This document shows positions 56,514-64,000 of a stretch of 64,000 bases of DNA, one piece after another. Positions within the stretch are counted from its first letter, which is position 1. Every line of letters starts with the position of its first letter. The position numbers and the translations under genes were made by a program. The notes beneath the pieces are model-generated. The model saw nothing but the letters and a program-made list of their open reading frames with translations. It did not search any database and had not been told where the DNA came from. Source of the stretch: Propioniferax innocua (GTDB lineage: Bacteria > Actinomycetota > Actinomycetes > Propionibacteriales > Propionibacteriaceae); contig NZ_VFOR01000001.1 of assembly GCF_006716235.1 (NCBI RefSeq), positions 496,001 to 560,000 on the forward strand. The letters are read 5' to 3'.

Positions 56514-58397
56514 TCAGTCGTTGAAACCGACGCTGGCGGTCTGCAGGCGCGTTCGTCGTTGTTCGAGTTCCAGCAGCTCGCCGAAGCGGCGACGATACTC
56601 GTCCCCGCCCTCGATGGGGTCGGTGCGCTGCAGCCACGATTTGAGGTCAGCGATCTGTCGCAGAACCGTGAGCAGCCGCAACTTGGCCGCATGTGTGGCG
56701 AAATAGCGGGCATCGGGCTCGTGCAGGATCGGCTCCACAGCCAGTTCGACGATGAGACCGGCCACACCCGGATCTTCGGTGAGGTCACGCATCCCCGACG
56801 CCCATTCCCGCACACCTGTCGTGGCCGCTTCGCGAGCGGCTTCGTAGACCATCTTGTAGGCATCGGCGGTGAAGTCGTCCGCTTCGATGCCGTACCACGA
56901 CGCGTCAAGCAGCTCGGGATGCTGGATGAGCAGTTTGAGGGTGTCGCGTTCCACCGCGAGTTCCCGAACCCCGGGGGGCGGAATGGGCACGCCCCGCCTG
57001 CTCGGCTGCTCGGGTTCGGGGCCATCTCCCTTGACAGGCTGTGAACGTCTGCGTGGTTCCGGTTCCGGGCGGTCACCACGACGCTGTGCGCGGGCGATTT
57101 CACGACGGACCTCATCCATGTCTATCCCGATGAGGCCCGACAGCTCACGGGCGTACTGCCCCACCAGACCCTTGTCACGCACCGAGGTCACAAGGGGCGC
57201 GGCCGCCCGCAGTGCTGCGAGGCGTCCGTCGGCCCGATCGAGGTCGAACTCGGCGATGGTGCGTTCCATCACGAACCGGTACAGCGGGATGCGCTGGCCG
57301 ATCAGGTCACGCACAGCCTCATCGCCGTGTTGCAGGCGCAGGTCGCAGGGATCGAGCCCGTTGGGTTCCACGGCCACGTACGTCTGTGAGGTGAAGTTCC
57401 GGTCGCCCTTGAATACCTTCATGGCCGCAGCCTGACCGGCAGCGTCACCATCGAAGGTGAAGATGACCTCGCCGTTGAAGGCGTCATGGTTACCCATGAG
57501 CCGTTGCAGGAGTTTGGCATGGTCGTCACCAAAAGCGGTGCCGCACGAGGCCACTGCCGTGTCGACCCCTGCCAGGTGGGCGGCCATCACATCGGTGTAT
57601 CCCTCGACCACCACAGCCTGGGCCTTCTTGCCGATATTGCGCCGGGCCAGATCCAGACCGTAGAGCACACTCGACTTGCGGTACACCGGGGTGTCGGTGG
57701 TGTTGATGTATTTGGCGGGCATGCGGTCGTCGTCGAAGATGCGGCGGGCACCGAACCCCACCACGTGACCGCCGGAGTCCCGGATGGGCCACAGCAGGCG
57801 TCCCTGGAAGAAATCCCAGCCACCGTTCTCCCGCACGAGCCCGGCCTTGATCAGAACACTGGAGGGGAACCCCTGTCGTTCCAGATGGTGACGCAGGTCC
57901 CGGCCTCCTCGCGGGGCGAAGCCGACGCCGAAATGCTCAGCCGCCTCACGGCTGAACCCTCTTTGATCCAAGAACTGACGCCCGGCGAGCGCTGCCGGCG
58001 TCATGAGCTGGCGTTCGAAGAATTCCGCTGCGGCCTGATTGGCTTCGAGGATGCGGGTCCGCAGCCCGGGTTCAGTGCGGTGACCACCGCCATCGGTGTA
58101 GCGCAGTTGGACGCCGACCTTGTCGGCCAGCATCTCGACGGCCTCCACGAACGACAGGTTGTCGATCTTCTGCACGAACGTGATGACATCGCCGCCCTCA
58201 CCACAACCGAAGCAGTGGAAGAACCCTCGCGAGGGAGTCACCTGGAACGAAGGGGTCTTTTCGTCATGAAACGGGCACAGCCCCTTGAGGGTTCCGGAGC
58301 CGGCGCGCTTGAGCATCACGTGCGCACCGACGATGTCGTCGATACGCGCGCGGGCCCGGACCTCTGCGATGTCCTCGTCGTTGATCAGTCCGGCCAC
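56514..58397 (-). CDS. dnaG: DNA primase
   Basis: A 627-residue primase that makes RNA primers at the replication fork. The zinc-binding domain is CPFHDEKTPSF plus CFGCGEGGD (about 41-66); the TOPRIM catalytic part has VVEGYTDVMAAH and FTFDGDAAGQAA; the C-terminal helicase-interaction domain follows a Pro/Arg/Glu-rich linker (about 430-465). The GTG at 58397 has no ribosome site; TAGACT ends 6 bases upstream, so the message is probably leaderless. It lies 31 bp after lpdA on the same strand but has its own promoter. Confidence 0.95.
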   Translation of the reverse strand: MAGLINDEDIAEVRARARIDDIVGAHVMLKRAGSGTLKGLCPFHDEKTPSFQVTPSRGFFHCFGCGEGGDVITFVQKIDNLSFVEAVEMLADKVGVQLRYTDGGGHRTEPGLRTRILEANQAAAEFFERQLMTPAALAGRQFLDQRGFSREAAEHFGVGFAPRGGRDLRHHLERQGFPSSVLIKAGLVRENGGWDFFQGRLLWPIRDSGGHVVGFGARRIFDDDRMPAKYINTTDTPVYRKSSVLYGLDLARRNIGKKAQAVVVEGYTDVMAAHLAGVDTAVASCGTAFGDDHAKLLQRLMGNHDAFNGEVIFTFDGDAAGQAAAMKVFKGDRNFTSQTYVAVEPNGLDPCDLRLQHGDEAVRDLIGQRIPLYRFVMERTIAEFDLDRADGRLAALRAAAPLVTSVRDKGLVGQYARELSGLIGIDMDEVRREIARAQRRGDRPEPEPRRRSQPVKGDGPEPEQPSRRGVPIPPPGVRELAVERDTLKLLIQHPELLDASWYGIEADDFTADAYKMVYEAAREAATTGVREWASGMRDLTEDPGVAGLIVELAVEPILHEPDARYFATHAAKLRLLTVLRQIADLKSWLQRTDPIEGGDEYRRRFGELLELEQRRTRLQTASVGFND

Positions 58398-58403
58398 ACG
58401 CGG

Positions 58404-58434
58404 AGTCTACCGAGTCCACCTACCGGATTCACAA
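58404..58434 (-). promoter_or_regulatory. Candidate leaderless promoter of dnaG overlapping the lpdA stop
   Basis: On the minus strand TTGTGA (58434-58429), which is the last Leu codon and stop of lpdA, and TAGACT (58409-58404) are spaced by 19 bp. TAGACT ends 6 bp before the dnaG GTG. Confidence 0.45.
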
Positions 58435-59847
58435 GGAATTGACCGGGCGACCGAGTGCCTTGAGAACCGCTTCGTGCACCACTTCCGAGCGAGTGGGATG
58501 GGGAATGATCGAGCGAGCGAATTCCGCTGCCGTCATCTGCGCGGTATGGGCGACACTTATCATCCCGATCAGTTCTGTGACCCCGGCCCCCACAAGATTC
58601 GCGCCGACGAATCGTCCAGAATCCCTGTCGATCGTCACCTCTGCGAACCCGGTTGTCTCCCCTGCCCCCAGGCAGCGGCCATTATCGGCCATGGAGACCT
58701 TCCCCGTGGCAACGTCATACCCGCGACGTCGCGCCTCGGCTGCCGAGATCCCGATGCTGGCCACCTCCGGGTCGGTGTACGTGCAACGAGGTATCCACTC
58801 CTTCCAATCACCTGGTTCCGGCACTCGGCGGACGCCAGCCAATGCATCCACACATCGAATGGCTTCGGCGGTGGCCTTGTGCGCCAAGCAGGGTCCCCCG
58901 GCCACATCACCGACGGCATAGAGACCCCACACGCCGGTTTTACCGGCATCGTCGGTGATGATCGACCCGTCACCCCGCAGGATGTCGAATCTCTCCAGCC
59001 CCAGCCCGCTGGTGTTCGCCTGGACCCCCACTGCCAGCAACATGGCGTCACAACCGGACCGCTGCCGATCACCGGCCGAGGTCTCCCACTCCACCATGAT
59101 CGATTCGGAGTCGGACTGGTCGACCCCCACGATGGTCGCATCGGCAGCGGTCACGATGCCTCGAGAACTCAAAGCAGCGTCCACCACCTCCGAAACAGCA
59201 GCTTCTTCGGCGGGAAGCACTGCCGAAGCAGCCTCGAGCAGGGTGACTCTCGAGCCCAGTGCCTGATAGATCGACGCGAACTCCGAACCTATGGCGCCAG
59301 ATCCCACAACCACGAGTGAGTCGGGGATCCGGTCTGGGATGAGGGCTTCACGATAGGTCCACACACGGGAATCACCCATGTCGATCCCATCCAGCTGGCG
59401 AGGCTTCGCCCCGGTGGCCACGATGATGTGATCGGCCAACAACCGCATGGTCCGGCCGGGGGATGTTTCCACCTCCACCTCTCCCTTGTCCACCACACGA
59501 GCAACTCCGTTGACGAGTTCCGCGCCGTGACCGGCGAGAAGTCCGGTGACACCGGAGGCAAGCTGCGCCGAGACGGCTCTGGAATGAGCCACGACATCAG
59601 CGATGGACACCTCCGGCTCGCCGTACCGCACACCATGTGGGGCAGACTGCATCCCACCGCGAATCAACTCGGCGGTGTGCAGAAGACTCTTGGTGGGGAT
59701 GCACCCCCAGTTGAGGCAGATCCCGCCGGGAGCATCCCGTTCCACGATCACCGTTTTCAGCCCCAACTGCGCTGCACGGATCGCCGCCGGGTACCCGCCC
59801 GGCCCCGCGCCGATCACGACGACATCACATTCACGAACGTCGGACAT
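58429..59847 (-). CDS. lpdA: Dihydrolipoamide dehydrogenase (E3) of the acetoin dehydrogenase operon
   Basis: A 472-residue flavoprotein that reoxidises the lipoyl group of E2 with NAD+. FAD motif VIGAGPGGYPAAIRAAQLG, redox disulfide Cys44/Cys49 in GGICLNWGCIPTKS, NAD motif VVGSGAIGSEFASIY, and the C-terminal active-site His-Glu in IIPHPTRSEVVHEA. GAGGAG before the ATG supports the start. It follows acoC by 10 bp and is the last gene of the operon. Confidence 0.94.
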   Translation of the reverse strand: MSDVRECDVVVIGAGPGGYPAAIRAAQLGLKTVIVERDAPGGICLNWGCIPTKSLLHTAELIRGGMQSAPHGVRYGEPEVSIADVVAHSRAVSAQLASGVTGLLAGHGAELVNGVARVVDKGEVEVETSPGRTMRLLADHIIVATGAKPRQLDGIDMGDSRVWTYREALIPDRIPDSLVVVGSGAIGSEFASIYQALGSRVTLLEAASAVLPAEEAAVSEVVDAALSSRGIVTAADATIVGVDQSDSESIMVEWETSAGDRQRSGCDAMLLAVGVQANTSGLGLERFDILRGDGSIITDDAGKTGVWGLYAVGDVAGGPCLAHKATAEAIRCVDALAGVRRVPEPGDWKEWIPRCTYTDPEVASIGISAAEARRRGYDVATGKVSMADNGRCLGAGETTGFAEVTIDRDSGRFVGANLVGAGVTELIGMISVAHTAQMTAAEFARSIIPHPTRSEVVHEAVLKALGRPVNSL

Positions 59848-59857
59848 GATGCACTCC

Positions 59858-61450
59858 TCAGGCGAAGATCAGGCTGGGCGTTTCCAGAAGACGCTTCAGC
59901 TCGCTGCAGTACCGCGCAGCCATGGCGCCATCAATCACCCGATGGTCCGAAGACAGGGTCAGCGGCAGCAGTGTTCGAAGCACCGGCGCACCATCGTCAT
60001 CAGGTACGAACTCCCGGCTCCCACCACCGACCGCCAGGATCGCCACCTGGGGTGGATTGATGATGGCGTCGAAGTGCGAGATGCCGAACATCCCCAGATT
60101 CGACACGGTGAACGTACCGCCCTGGAACTCCTCGGGCGTCAACGTTCCCGCCTTGGCCCGTGTGGCCAGGTCCGTCACCTCAGCAGAGATCTCGGTCACC
60201 TTCATCTGATCGGCTCCACGGACGATCGGTGTTATCAACCCCTCGTCGGTCGAGACCGCGACCGACAGATCCACATGCTCGAAGCGCATGATGGTCTCGG
60301 TGGCTGAGTCGTACTGAGCGTTGATACCGGGGACAGCCACAAGAGCCTGCGCCGCGGCCGCCAACACCAGGTCGTTGACGGTCAACCGCGCATCGTCACG
60401 ATGCTCATTCACTTCGGCGCGAATCGCCAGGAGAGCATCGATCTGCGCGTGGGTCGTCACTCGGAAATGTGGCGACTGCTGGTAACTCTCCTGCAGACGA
60501 CCGGCGATGACCTTCCGCATCGCGCTCATCGGCTCGCGGTGAACAGGATTCTCCTGTTTCCCTGAAGCCGATGGTGCCGGATCACCCGCGGACAAAGACT
60601 CTGCTGCCCCGCCGCTGGAGAACCGAGCCACATGCCCCAGCACATCACTGCGTGTGACGCGGTCGGCACGGCCCGATGGTCGGATCTCGTGAAGATTCAC
60701 CCCGTGCTCTGCAGCGAGCCGTCGAGCGATCGGAGTGGCCGCCACCTGTGAATCATCAGCACGGACACCGACCCGGCCAACCCGCGGACGGTCATTGCCG
60801 AAGGCCACGTGTCCGCCTTCGGCAGCGATCGCCTTCTGGACATCCTGCACACTCACGCGGCCACCACGTGCAGTCGGTGTGATACCGGCGAGCATGATCC
60901 CCATCCGCTCGGCCAGCCTCGACGCATGGGGGGTTGCAGGGACAGGCGATTCATCACGACCCCGGAACCGTTCGGGGATTCGAACGTCATCGACGTCACC
61001 ACTGCCACCGGCAGGAGCGGCAGGAGCGGCAGGGGTCGATGATGTCCCCTTCGTCGACGTGGTCGGCGCCAGATCACGGGAGCCTTCCTCGGACGCTCCG
61101 ACGCTCTCAGCCGGTCCTGTCTCCTCAGCCTTTCCCGAGTCATCGGGGGCCGGGGCAGCACCGACACGAGCGTCGATGTAGTCCTGAATATCACTGTCGG
61201 ACACGTCCGCATCAGCGATGACGCCGACGAGCGTCCCGACCGGATGGGTCTCGCCTTCCTGCGCCAGCACACGTCGCAGGATGCCCGATTCGACGGCTTC
61301 CAGGTCGCCGGCGATCTTGGAGGATTCAACGCTCGCCACCGCGTCCCCGGCCGACACCTCGGAACCCTCGGCCACGAGCCAGCCGACGAGCGTCCCCTCG
61401 TCCATCGTCATACCCCATTTGGGAATCTCGAGTGGGTGGATCGATGACAT
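59858..61450 (-). CDS. acoC: Dihydrolipoamide acetyltransferase (E2), acetoin dehydrogenase type
   Basis: A 530-residue E2 that passes the acetyl group from E1 to CoA. The N-terminal lipoyl domain (1-80) has the modified Lys45 in VESSKIAGDLEA. After a Ser/Ala/Pro linker come two peripheral subunit-binding domains, ATPHASRLAERMG...GGRVSVQDV and ATPIARRLAAEHG...RVTRSDV; most E2 proteins have one. The catalytic domain (about 305-530) ends with the active-site SSDHRVIDGAM. It starts 1 bp after the acoB stop. The operon order acoA-acoB-acoC-lpdA plus divergent acoR favours acetoin over pyruvate or branched-chain substrates, but that is inference. Confidence 0.9.
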   Translation of the reverse strand: MSSIHPLEIPKWGMTMDEGTLVGWLVAEGSEVSAGDAVASVESSKIAGDLEAVESGILRRVLAQEGETHPVGTLVGVIADADVSDSDIQDYIDARVGAAPAPDDSGKAEETGPAESVGASEEGSRDLAPTTSTKGTSSTPAAPAAPAGGSGDVDDVRIPERFRGRDESPVPATPHASRLAERMGIMLAGITPTARGGRVSVQDVQKAIAAEGGHVAFGNDRPRVGRVGVRADDSQVAATPIARRLAAEHGVNLHEIRPSGRADRVTRSDVLGHVARFSSGGAAESLSAGDPAPSASGKQENPVHREPMSAMRKVIAGRLQESYQQSPHFRVTTHAQIDALLAIRAEVNEHRDDARLTVNDLVLAAAAQALVAVPGINAQYDSATETIMRFEHVDLSVAVSTDEGLITPIVRGADQMKVTEISAEVTDLATRAKAGTLTPEEFQGGTFTVSNLGMFGISHFDAIINPPQVAILAVGGGSREFVPDDDGAPVLRTLLPLTLSSDHRVIDGAMAARYCSELKRLLETPSLIFA

Positions 61451-61451
61451 G

Positions 61452-62468
61452 TCAGGCCTCCACGACTGCTCGGATGGCTGCTGCGATCTTCTCCGGGCCC
61501 GGAAGCCAAGCCTGTTCCAACGGTGTGGAGAACGGGACCGGGGAATGCGGTGGCACCACCAGTTGGATGGGAGCCTTCAGTGAATCGAAGGCCTGTGATG
61601 CGGCCAACGCAGCCACATCATGGGCAAATCCACAGCGTGCCGCAGACTCATCGACCACCACGAGTCGACCGGTGGATGCAACCGATTCAAGGATCCCGTC
61701 CTCGTCCAGCGGCGATGTGGTCCGAGGGTCGACCACCTCCACGCTGATGCCTTCCTCCTTCAGCTCATCGGCGACCTTGATCGCATCGACTGCGGCCTTG
61801 GCCAACGCCACCACCGTCACGTCGGTTCCCTCACGCGGATAGGCGGCGACACCCAACGGCAGCGTGTAGGACGATTCGGGAACATCGACCTTCAGGTCGT
61901 ACAGAGCCTTGTGCTCACAGAACAGAACGGGGTCATCATCCCGGATGGCCTCGAGCAGCAGCCCCCTCGCGTCATAGGCATTGGAAGGGACGACCACCTT
62001 GACACCGGCGGTGGAGGTGAAGATGTTGTACGGCGAGTTCGAATGCTGAGCTGCCGCACCGACGCCCGCGCCGATGATCCCGCGCACCACCAACGGTGTC
62101 CGGGCCTTGCCGCCGAACATGTAGCGGAACTTCGCGGCCTGGTTGTAGATCATGTCGTAGGCGACGCCGAAGAAGTCCATGAACATCAGTTCAGCCACCG
62201 GCCGCAGACCGGTGACAGCGGCGCCTGCGGCCATGCCGACGATCGCCGATTCGGTGATCGGTGTGTCGATGACCCGGTCATCACCGAACTCGGTCCACAA
62301 CCCCTGTGTCACGCCGAAGACGCCGCCGAAGGCCTCCACGGAGGTGTCCGGGTTCGTTCCCCCCTTACCGCCGCGGAGGTCTTCTCCGATGAGGACGACA
62401 TCGGAATCGGAGCGCATCGCATCGGCCAGAGCCGCTCGGATGCCTTCACGAAAGCTCATCGTTGTCAT
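61452..62468 (-). CDS. acoB: E1 beta subunit of acetoin dehydrogenase-type complex
   Basis: A 338-residue transketolase-like beta subunit. Typical parts are MSFREGIRAALADAM, VVLIGEDLR, ITESAIVGMAAGAA, and the C-terminal VVVDESAARCGFAHDVAALA. It forms the E1 heterotetramer with AcoA, using thiamine diphosphate. GGAGA nine bases upstream supports the ATG. It is 15 bp from acoA and 1 bp from acoC. Confidence 0.93.
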   Translation of the reverse strand: MTTMSFREGIRAALADAMRSDSDVVLIGEDLRGGKGGTNPDTSVEAFGGVFGVTQGLWTEFGDDRVIDTPITESAIVGMAAGAAVTGLRPVAELMFMDFFGVAYDMIYNQAAKFRYMFGGKARTPLVVRGIIGAGVGAAAQHSNSPYNIFTSTAGVKVVVPSNAYDARGLLLEAIRDDDPVLFCEHKALYDLKVDVPESSYTLPLGVAAYPREGTDVTVVALAKAAVDAIKVADELKEEGISVEVVDPRTTSPLDEDGILESVASTGRLVVVDESAARCGFAHDVAALAASQAFDSLKAPIQLVVPPHSPVPFSTPLEQAWLPGPEKIAAAIRAVVEA

Positions 62469-62483
62469 GGCTGAGTTCTCCTG

Positions 62484-63446
62484 TCAGTAGGAGACGTAGA
62501 CATCGGTGTCCACGTCGGAGGGGTCAGGAAGGGCAGCAGCGCGCGCAGTGGCGACGGCTTCATCAACCAGTTGTCTACTGGCTTCGACGATCGCATCGAG
62601 TTCGGCTCCATCGACACGTCCATCGACACGCTCGCGGAACTTCGTCAAAGGATCGGTCCGAGCCTTCATCTCCTCGAGTTGTTCGGGAGTGCGATACAGC
62701 GTCTGGTCTCCTTCGAAATGGCCGTAGAAACGATTGCACGTGGCTTCGATGACCGATGGCCCACCGCCGGAACGGGCTCGCTCGATCGCTTCACCAGCAG
62801 CCTCGTGCACCGCGAAGAAGTCCGACCCGTCGACCGACACTGCGGGGAGGCCAAAACCCCCTGCACGTTCGGCGATGCTGTTGGCGCCCACGGCGAATTC
62901 CGATCCTGTCGCTTCGCCCATCCCGTTGTTCTCGAACACGAAGAGGACCGGGAGCTGCAGCACCACCGCCATGTTCATGGCTTCGAAGGTCAGCCCCTGG
63001 TTCGAGCCCCCATCGCCGGTGAAGGAGACCGCGACATTGCCCTCCCCTTTGTATTTCGCAGTGAGCGCGGCACCCACCGTGAGCGGAGGTCCACCGCCGA
63101 CGATGCCATTGGCCCCCAACATGCCCTGCGCAAGATCGGCGATATGCATGGACCCGCCCTTGCCGTGGCAGAGCCCTTCCTTGCGTCCGAATATCTCGAG
63201 CATCATCCCGGTGATGTCACAGCCCTTGGCGATGCAGTGACCGTGGCCCCGATGCGTCGACGCGATGGAATCTGCAGCCGTCAAGTGCTCACACACTCCC
63301 ACGGCGATGGCTTCCTCCCCCGCATACAGGTGAATGAAGCCGGGTATGTCACCCCCGGTGTTCTCTTCGTGCAGCCTGTCCTCGAATGCCCGGATCTCTG
63401 ACATCTTGCGGAAGGCACTGAGCAGCTGTTCAGTGGACAACTCCAT
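62484..63446 (-). CDS. acoA: E1 alpha subunit of acetoin dehydrogenase-type complex
   Basis: A 320-residue thiamine diphosphate-binding subunit: the cofactor motif is SFTGDGGSNQGLTFEAMNMA, continuing to LFVFENNGMGEATG, with HRGHGHCIAKG and CHGKGGSMH upstream. The enzyme cleaves acetoin to acetaldehyde and an acetyl group. The short length without the extra N-terminus of branched-chain E1 alpha fits AcoA. It is the first gene of the operon and is divergent from acoR across a 241-bp region with repeated TGCAAC elements. Confidence 0.92.
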   Translation of the reverse strand: MELSTEQLLSAFRKMSEIRAFEDRLHEENTGGDIPGFIHLYAGEEAIAVGVCEHLTAADSIASTHRGHGHCIAKGCDITGMMLEIFGRKEGLCHGKGGSMHIADLAQGMLGANGIVGGGPPLTVGAALTAKYKGEGNVAVSFTGDGGSNQGLTFEAMNMAVVLQLPVLFVFENNGMGEATGSEFAVGANSIAERAGGFGLPAVSVDGSDFFAVHEAAGEAIERARSGGGPSVIEATCNRFYGHFEGDQTLYRTPEQLEEMKARTDPLTKFRERVDGRVDGAELDAIVEASRQLVDEAVATARAAALPDPSDVDTDVYVSY

Positions 63447-63573
63447 GTCTCAGACCTCACTTCATCGTGATGAACGTTCCGACCCCGCTGAGGGAGTCGC
63501 AGGTTCAGGGGACGATAACGAGTCGTGCAGCACCCACTCATCCCATCTGGGTCCGAGGAGCCTGAAATCCTGC

Positions 63574-63610
63574 TGCAACAGGCTTTCCGACGCTTGCAAC
63601 GAGGTGCAAC
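63574..63610 (+). promoter_or_regulatory. Phased TGCAAC repeats in the acoA-acoR intergenic region
   Basis: TGCAAC occurs as direct copies at 63574-63579, 63595-63600 and 63605-63610, with steps of 21 and 10 bp, i.e. on the same helix face. A related TTGCAAT lies at 63683-63689 on the acoR start. They are candidate sites for the acoR product. A -10-like TAGAAT for acoR lies near 63651. Confidence 0.5.
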
Positions 63611-63687
63611 GCTCTTTTCCAGCCCCATGCACGACGCCTGTAGGTGGCGTAGAATGACAACCCCGGAAAGCCACGCGGGAGGTTGCA

Positions 63688-64000
63688 ATGCCGCATCCGT
63701 CTCCAGGAGAACCGGCTCTGCTGTTCGATGAGGACCCTCAGGCATACGCCGATCTGCTCGCCACGTTGCACTCGGCACGCCGCAATGGTCGACGCCTGCC
63801 TGCCCGACCACGCCCGATCATTCAACACTCATGGAACCGAGTGCAGCGCATGGGCCTGCCCGTTGACCACCGTGATCCCGATGTGGACGAGCGCACCGTC
63901 GAGGCCGAACATGACGCGCTCAAGGAGGCCCACCGAGCAGGGGCCTCCCAGCTGGAGAAACTTTTCCATACCGTTCTGGCAGGATCCATCGATGGTTCAG
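63688..64000 (+). CDS. acoR: AcoR-type regulator of acetoin catabolism (partial)
   Basis: The first 104 codons of a gene that runs off the window. GGGAGG five bases before the ATG fixes the start. The product begins MPHPSPGEPALLFDE and has RPIIQHSWNRVQRMGLPVD, the N-terminal pattern of AcoR-like activators before their GAF domain. In actinobacteria such proteins bind next to aco operons. It is divergent from acoA, which supports the assignment. The output domain is not visible. Confidence 0.8.
   Translation, partial: MPHPSPGEPALLFDEDPQAYADLLATLHSARRNGRRLPARPRPIIQHSWNRVQRMGLPVDHRDPDVDERTVEAEHDALKEAHRAGASQLEKLFHTVLAGSIDGS

Noticed and set aside
63447-63687. Small ORFs in the acoA-acoR gap
   Set aside because: Frames lack ribosome sites and protein-like composition; the region is better explained as regulatory.

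Overview
The window is high-GC, gene-dense chromosomal DNA from an actinobacterium. Supporting markers are a homodimeric AceE, an ANTAR response regulator of the PdtaR type, PucR-type FasR beside a discrete FAS II cluster (fabD-fabH-acpP-fabF-accD), the DUF3052 and DUF3145 families, a DUF222 HNH protein, GT87 mannosyltransferases and frequent GTG starts. A complete FAS II fabD-fabH-acpP-fabF set argues against Corynebacteriales. Micrococcales (Dermatophilaceae, Dermacoccaceae or Intrasporangiaceae) is my best guess, but it is an inference without database support.

Layout. 0-1.8 kb: a lytic transglycosylase-like protein and an NlpC/P60 hydrolase, both without signal peptides. 1.8-6.5 kb: a TetR regulator divergent from fadA2-fabG4-htdX, with a double palindrome between them. 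6.5-10.5 kb: polA, a hotdog thioesterase and pdtaR. 11.0-14.7 kb: tRNA-Val, a CueP-type copper lipoprotein with a CsoR-like operator, and a CPBP protease/histidine kinase/response regulator operon. 14.8-34.5 kb: DUF3052, aceE, fasR, fabD, fabH, acpP, fabF and accD, an order that matches known actinobacterial synteny. It is split by about 9.4 kb of accessory DNA (18.2-27.6 kb) holding a two-component/ABC exporter operon, a lipoprotein/secreted pair, a DUF222-HNH gene, minisatellites and a HAD phosphatase.

34.5-46.4 kb: DUF3145, a DCC thiol protein, YggS, a MoxR-DUF58-VWA-VWA operon facing a membrane protein with a possible degenerate kinase N-lobe, a HAD phosphatase with two GT87 enzymes, a CAU tRNA and an acyl-CoA dehydrogenase. 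46.6-56.5 kb: a small membrane protein, otsB/otsA, a frameshifted small gene, peptidase E, an LLM monooxygenase/FMN reductase/MarR operon with a clear promoter-operator, a DASS transporter, tRNA-Asn, an alternative sigma factor with a partner gene, and an internally deleted aquaporin. 56.5-64 kb: dnaG and an acetoin dehydrogenase operon (acoA-acoB-acoC-lpdA) divergent from a partial acoR.

The most unusual pattern is a recurrence of short tandem duplications (periods 13-23 bp, one of 66 bp) that cover or directly follow stop codons of unrelated genes. In several the period is a multiple of three, so in-frame stop codons are repeated. Other notable points are operators that coincide with promoters, probable leaderless starts, and stop codons that double as promoter elements. 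No CRISPR array, rRNA, insertion sequence or prophage was found.
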